Source of the DNA: an uncultured Lactobacillus sp.
GTDB taxonomy: Bacteria > Bacillota > Bacilli > Lactobacillales > Lactobacillaceae
Assembly (NCBI GenBank): GCA_946481335.1
Contig: CAMLMR010000008.1
Location: forward strand, 1 to 32,478
Direction of reading: 5' to 3'
Length of the DNA stretch: 32,478 bases
Below, piece after piece: positions 27,897-32,478 of the stretch. Under the pieces are notes generated by a model that saw only the letters and a list, made by a program, of their open reading frames with translations, ran no database searches and was not told the DNA's origin. A program made the position numbers and the translations under genes. Each line of letters starts with the position of its first letter. Position 1 is the first letter of the stretch.

Positions 27897-30440
27897 GTGG
27901 CAGAATCAATGAATTTGTTCTCAGTAGACGACAATGACGAACATATTGAAGACAATCAAGAACTATTTATAAAAGGTAAAGTTGCGGCTACTTTCTTTGA
28001 AAGTCCCGATAGTTTCTTTAAGGTACTATTGGTAAAAATTTCTGAAACCAACATTTCAGATTGGCATGAAGATGAAATCGTCATCACTGGTAATTTTGCG
28101 GATATCGCTGAAGAAAGCGAGTATCAATTTTATGGTGAATTAGTTGATCATCCAAAATATGGTAAACAGTTCAAGTCTGATAATTACCAAAGCACTGTCC
28201 CAACTTCAAAAGAAGGACTAGTGGAATACTTATCTGGTGACAATTTCCCAGGGGTTGGTAAACAAACGGCGAAGCGAATGGTTGATGCACTTGGTACTAA
28301 TCTAATCGCTGACGTATTAGACAATAATTCGTTATTAGATCGAGCGGGCTTATCCGACAAACAAAAATCGACTGTTTTAGAAACATTGAATAAGAACAAT
28401 GGAATGGAACAAGTGATTATTGGCCTAAACAGTTATGGTTTCGGGAGCAGTCTATCTTCAGCAATTTATAACAAGTACAAGGGCGATACATTAAAGGTCA
28501 TCCAAGAAAACCCATATAAGTTGGTAGAAGATATTGATGGAGTTGGATTTAAAAAGGCGGATGATATTGCCAAACAAATGGGAATGTCTGCGAACAACCC
28601 TGGCAGAATCCGTGCAGGGCTAATTTCTGCCCTTAAGACGCTTTCGTTGAAAAATGGGGATACTTATACCCAAACCGGTCCAATCCTTGATGAAACGCTA
28701 AAATTATTGAATAACGGTAATGCTGAATCAGTTAGTGGTGAAGACCTATCAGCTCAATTTTTAGAATTAGCCAAGAATCAAAAGATTGTTGGTGAAGAAG
28801 ACCGTGTTTATTTAAAGGAATTATATGATGATGAATGGCGTATTGCTGAACACATCAGTCGAATTATCAAGAATCCAGTTGTTAAGAAGTTTGATGACGA
28901 AACAATTGATAAAAAGATTCGTTTAATCGAAAAGAAGCTAAATATTAGCTATGATGAATCCCAAACTAATGCATTAAAACAAGCAATCAAGTCACAAATG
29001 TTCTTGCTAACTGGTGGACCCGGAACAGGAAAGACCACCATCATCAAGGGAATTATTTACTTATATGCATATCTAAATGATTTATCCTTGGATGTTAACA
29101 AGTACAAAGACCGTGAATTTCCAATTCTCTTAGCGGCGCCAACAGGACGAGCAGCGAAGAGAATGCAAGAAACTACTGGTTTACCAGCAAGCACAATTCA
29201 CCGTTTATTAGGGCTAAATGGTTATGAAGATAGCGATGAAGGAACCCAAGATATCGAAGGTGGATTATTGATTGTCGATGAAATGTCGATGGTTGATACA
29301 TTCTTGTTTAGAGCATTGGTTCGCGCAATTCCTAATCAAATGAAAGTTGTCTTTGTTGGTGATAAGGATCAATTGCCATCAGTAGGACCTGGTCAGGTCT
29401 TTACTGATTTATTGAACTCCAAACGAATCGACAGCATGCAATTGACTACAATTTATAGACAAGACAGCAATTCAACAATCATTCCGTTAGCTCATAGCAT
29501 TCAACAAGGACAACTACCTGATGACTTTAACGAAAAGCAATCAGATCGTAGTTTCATTCCATGTAATGCCAATCAAATGAGTTCGGTGATTGAACAAATT
29601 GTTAAGCGTGCTAAACAAAAGAACTTTAGTGCCACTGACATTCAGGTATTGTCACCAATGTATCGTGGAAATGCTGGGGTTAATCATTTAAACGAAGTGA
29701 TTCAAGAAATCATGAATCCAAACAATACAGATAACCAGGTTGAATACCGAGGCATTCATTACCGTTTAGGCGATAAAATTTTACAATTAGTAAATAGTCC
29801 CGAAGATAATGTTTTCAATGGTGATATCGGCCAAATTATCGATATTGAAAAGGGTAGTAAGCAAAGCTTAGATAAGATTACGGTGGCGTTTGATCAAAGT
29901 GAAGTGACTTATCAACGTAAGGATTGGATTCAAATTACCTTGGCATACTGTACAACAATTCATAAAGCACAAGGTAGCGAATTCAAGATGGTTATCTTAC
30001 CAATCGTTCCGCAATTTACTAAGATGCTAAAGAAGAACTTGTTATACACTGCTATCACTCGTGCTAGTGATACTTTGATTATGATTGGGGACTATAATTC
30101 ATTCCTATCATGCGCTCAAAGTGAATCTGACAACCGAAACACTAGTTTGATGCAAAGAATTCAATCATTATTGGATGGAGAAGTTAAACCAGTGACAACA
30201 TCTGTTAATGAACAAAGCAGTGTGGTAAAAGAAGTTGCTGAGGAAAAGAAGGTAGAAACACCTAAGTCTGACTCATCTTCAGATGCTAATCAAGACAGCA
30301 ATGCTACAACTGACGATGAAGAATCGCCTTTCGATGAAGCAACATTTGATGATAAACCTAAATCATATCGCCTAACCAAGGACATGATTTTATTGAATCA
30401 GGTTGATCCAATGATTGGAATGCACGGAATCAAACCATAA
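27897..30440 (+). CDS. recD2: RecD2-type (RecD/TraA) ATP-dependent DNA helicase
   Basis: GTG start; helix-hairpin-helix region (FPGVGKQTAKRMVDALG; DGVGFKKADDIAKQMG), Walker A LLTGGPGTGKTTIIKG, LLIVDEMSMVD, VGDKDQLPSVGPG, TTIHKAQGSEF. Confidence 0.95.
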   Translation: MAESMNLFSVDDNDEHIEDNQELFIKGKVAATFFESPDSFFKVLLVKISETNISDWHEDEIVITGNFADIAEESEYQFYGELVDHPKYGKQFKSDNYQSTVPTSKEGLVEYLSGDNFPGVGKQTAKRMVDALGTNLIADVLDNNSLLDRAGLSDKQKSTVLETLNKNNGMEQVIIGLNSYGFGSSLSSAIYNKYKGDTLKVIQENPYKLVEDIDGVGFKKADDIAKQMGMSANNPGRIRAGLISALKTLSLKNGDTYTQTGPILDETLKLLNNGNAESVSGEDLSAQFLELAKNQKIVGEEDRVYLKELYDDEWRIAEHISRIIKNPVVKKFDDETIDKKIRLIEKKLNISYDESQTNALKQAIKSQMFLLTGGPGTGKTTIIKGIIYLYAYLNDLSLDVNKYKDREFPILLAAPTGRAAKRMQETTGLPASTIHRLLGLNGYEDSDEGTQDIEGGLLIVDEMSMVDTFLFRALVRAIPNQMKVVFVGDKDQLPSVGPGQVFTDLLNSKRIDSMQLTTIYRQDSNSTIIPLAHSIQQGQLPDDFNEKQSDRSFIPCNANQMSSVIEQIVKRAKQKNFSATDIQVLSPMYRGNAGVNHLNEVIQEIMNPNNTDNQVEYRGIHYRLGDKILQLVNSPEDNVFNGDIGQIIDIEKGSKQSLDKITVAFDQSEVTYQRKDWIQITLAYCTTIHKAQGSEFKMVILPIVPQFTKMLKKNLLYTAITRASDTLIMIGDYNSFLSCAQSESDNRNTSLMQRIQSLLDGEVKPVTTSVNEQSSVVKEVAEEKKVETPKSDSSSDANQDSNATTDDEESPFDEATFDDKPKSYRLTKDMILLNQVDPMIGMHGIKP

Positions 30441-30465
30441 TTTTTATATCAATTTGGTGTTTTTG

Positions 30466-30474
30466 TGGTAAAAT
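30466..30474 (+). promoter_or_regulatory. Candidate extended -10 promoter of the prs-like gene
   Basis: TGG-TAAAAT 34 nt upstream of the start; no convincing -35. Confidence 0.45.
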
Positions 30475-30508
30475 TTAAGCATTAAAAGAACTCGAGAGGA
30501 GCACTTTC

Positions 30509-31465
30509 ATGGTGGAGTCAATGGATAATAAAAATATGAAAATCTTTTCCTTAAGTTCTAACAGACCGTTAGCAGAAAAGATTGCCAATGCTTGTGGACT
30601 AAAGCTTGGTGAAGCAACAATTAATCGTTTTAGTGATGGCGAAATTCAAATTAAGATTGATGAAAGTATCCGTGGGGATGCTGTCTACATCATTCAATCA
30701 CTAAGTGAACCAATCAACGATAATATCATGGAATTATTCATCATGATTGATGCTGTTAGAAGAACTAGTGCTAAATCTATTAATGTGATTATTCCATATT
30801 ATGGTTACGCTAGACACTCTGCTAAAAAGCGTGAAAGAAAGGCAATTATCGCCAAGTTAATTGCACGTGTATTAGAAAGAGCAGGGATTGACCGTGTGTT
30901 AACCCTTGATTTACATGCAGCACAAATTCAAGGATTCTTCAATAAACCGGTTGATAACCTAAAAGCAGATAAATTAATGGCAAAACACATGTTAGCCAAT
31001 TACGACTTAGATAATGCCGTAGTAGTTTCACCTGATCATGGTGGAGTGGGAAGAGCTAGAGGTTTTGCAGGATTGATTGACGCACCAATTGCAATTATTG
31101 ATAATAGAGATCCTGAAAATGATGCTCATATTCCAACATTTATCATTGGTGATGTTAAGGATAAGGTCGCAATTGTGGCCGATGACATGATTGATACTGC
31201 TTCACGTGCCGTGAAGGCAGCTAATGTTTTAGCTAAGAATGGTGCTTCAGCGGTATACCTTGTTACTACACATGGTATTTTCGCAGGTAATGCCATTCAA
31301 CGCATTGAAGAATCACCAATCAAAAAAGTGATTGTTTCCGATTCAGTTTACATTAGTGATGAAAAGAAAATTGATAAATTAGACATCGTGTCTGTAGCAG
31401 ATTTAATGGGTAAGGCAATCTTACGTATTCATAACAACAAATCTGTTGGAAAATTATTTAGATAA
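30509..31465 (+). CDS. Ribose-phosphate pyrophosphokinase family protein with degraded catalytic signatures (Prs paralogue-like)
   Basis: Full-length PRPP synthase fold (KIFSLSSNRPLAEKIA ... RFSDGEIQIKIDESIRG ... PYYGYAR ... LDLHAAQIQGFF ... VVSPDHGGVGRAR), but key motifs differ (see finding). Confidence 0.92.
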   Translation: MVESMDNKNMKIFSLSSNRPLAEKIANACGLKLGEATINRFSDGEIQIKIDESIRGDAVYIIQSLSEPINDNIMELFIMIDAVRRTSAKSINVIIPYYGYARHSAKKRERKAIIAKLIARVLERAGIDRVLTLDLHAAQIQGFFNKPVDNLKADKLMAKHMLANYDLDNAVVVSPDHGGVGRARGFAGLIDAPIAIIDNRDPENDAHIPTFIIGDVKDKVAIVADDMIDTASRAVKAANVLAKNGASAVYLVTTHGIFAGNAIQRIEESPIKKVIVSDSVYISDEKKIDKLDIVSVADLMGKAILRIHNNKSVGKLFR

Positions 31466-31466
31466 G

Positions 31467-31497
31467 AAGTTCACCCATTACTGGGTGGCTTTTTTGT
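31467..31497 (+). terminator. Intrinsic terminator after the prs-like gene
   Basis: AAGTtCACCCA ttac TGGGTGgCTTTTTT. Confidence 0.9.
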
Positions 31498-31509
31498 TTA
31501 CTTGTTTTC

Positions 31510-31538
31510 TTGCTTTGATGGCTAATAAAATTTAAAAT
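31510..31538 (+). promoter_or_regulatory. Candidate promoter for aldo/keto reductase gene
   Basis: TTGCTT - 17 nt - TAAAAT. Confidence 0.58.
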
Positions 31539-31573
31539 GTAAGTGTAGTATTATGAAAATTGAGGTGCTTAAA

Positions 31574-32478
31574 ATGTATAAAGCTTCAGATGAACGATAC
31601 GATAACATGAAAATAAGAAGAGCCGGAAATTCCGGTTTACAACTACCTGCATTATCATTTGGAATGTGGCATAGCTTTGGTGACGACGCCAACTTTAAGG
31701 ATAGTCGCGAAGTAATGCTAAATGCTTTTGATAAGGGAATCTTTAGTTATGATTTAGCAAATAACTACGGACCTGGTTCAGGAGCAGCTGAAAGAATGTT
31801 TGGCCAAGTCTACAAGAATGACCTAAAGCCATACCGTGATGAACTAGTTATTACTACTAAGGCTGGTTACCACATGTGGCCTGGACCATATGGTTCATTC
31901 TCAGCTAGAAAGACTTTGATTGCCGCATTGGACAGATCACTAGAAAGAATGGGACTAGACTATGTAGATATTTACTACAGTCACCGTTTTGATCCAAATA
32001 CTAGTTTAGAAGAAACTGCCGAAGCCTTAGACAGTACTGTTAGATCTGGTAAAGCATTATATGTTGGTATTTCTAACTACAATGGTGAACAAACTCGTGA
32101 AATCATCAAGTATTTCAAGGAATTACACACACCATTTGTTGTTAACCAAGCATCATATAACATGTTAAACCGTTCTGCAGAAACAGACGGTACCATCGAT
32201 GCATTAAAAGAAAATAATGATGGTTTAGTTGCATACGGTCCATTAGCTGAAGGAATCCTTACTGATAAATATTTAAACGGATTACCTGATGATTTGAAAC
32301 TTCACTTCACGAACAGTTTCATGATGGAAAACAAGGAAGAAGTTGTAAAACGTCTAAACCAATTAAATGAATTGGCTAATAACAGAGGACAAACACTAGC
32401 TCAAATGAGTTTAGCTTGGTTATTACACGATCCAGTGGTTACAAGTGTTGTTACTGGTGCATCTGATCCTAAGCATTT
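31574..32478 (+). CDS. Aldo/keto reductase (YghZ/glyceraldehyde-3-phosphate reductase-like), truncated by window end
   Basis: Open from ATG 31574 to the edge: MYKASDERYDNMKIRRAGNSGLQLPALSFGMWHSFGD ... YDLANNYGPGSGAAERMFGQ ... ITTKAGYHMWPGPYG ... MGLDYVDIYYSHRFDP; not in the ORF track because there is no stop in the window. Confidence 0.93.
   Translation, partial: MYKASDERYDNMKIRRAGNSGLQLPALSFGMWHSFGDDANFKDSREVMLNAFDKGIFSYDLANNYGPGSGAAERMFGQVYKNDLKPYRDELVITTKAGYHMWPGPYGSFSARKTLIAALDRSLERMGLDYVDIYYSHRFDPNTSLEETAEALDSTVRSGKALYVGISNYNGEQTREIIKYFKELHTPFVVNQASYNMLNRSAETDGTIDALKENNDGLVAYGPLAEGILTDKYLNGLPDDLKLHFTNSFMMENKEEVVKRLNQLNELANNRGQTLAQMSLAWLLHDPVVTSVVTGASDPKH

Overview
The window is an ordinary core-chromosome segment from a low-GC Firmicute, most likely Lactobacillaceae judging by gene order and protein character. 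Almost everything is co-oriented on the + strand. It holds: (1) the 3' end of nadK, an RluD-type pseudouridine synthase, an rlmA-like methyltransferase, trmL and ftsK; (2) a full dcw division/cell-wall cluster, DUF3397 - mraZ - rsmH - ftsL - pbp2 - mraY - murD - murG - divIB - ftsA - ftsZ - sepF - ylmH - divIVA; (3) a T-box-controlled ileS, then csp-like, nudF, small membrane protein, mtnN, iscS, DUF1831, mnmA, histidine phosphatase, TPR protein, recD2, a prs-like gene and the 5' part of an aldo/keto reductase. I see no mobile element, CRISPR array, rRNA/tRNA gene or defence system, and no clear candidate for a wholly new system. The best leads are: a Prs-family protein whose ATP-binding, catalytic-loop and ribose-phosphate-loop signatures are all degraded; a three-repeat, 10-bp-period MraZ operator overlapping an extended -10 promoter; a 39-aa minus-strand membrane protein missing from the ORF track; loss of ylmG/yggT between sepF and ylmH; a possible AUU start codon for DUF3397; an 11-bp inverted repeat inside the pbp2 start region; and the iscS-DUF1831-mnmA cluster. 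All family calls come from reading motifs in the translations. No database search was run.
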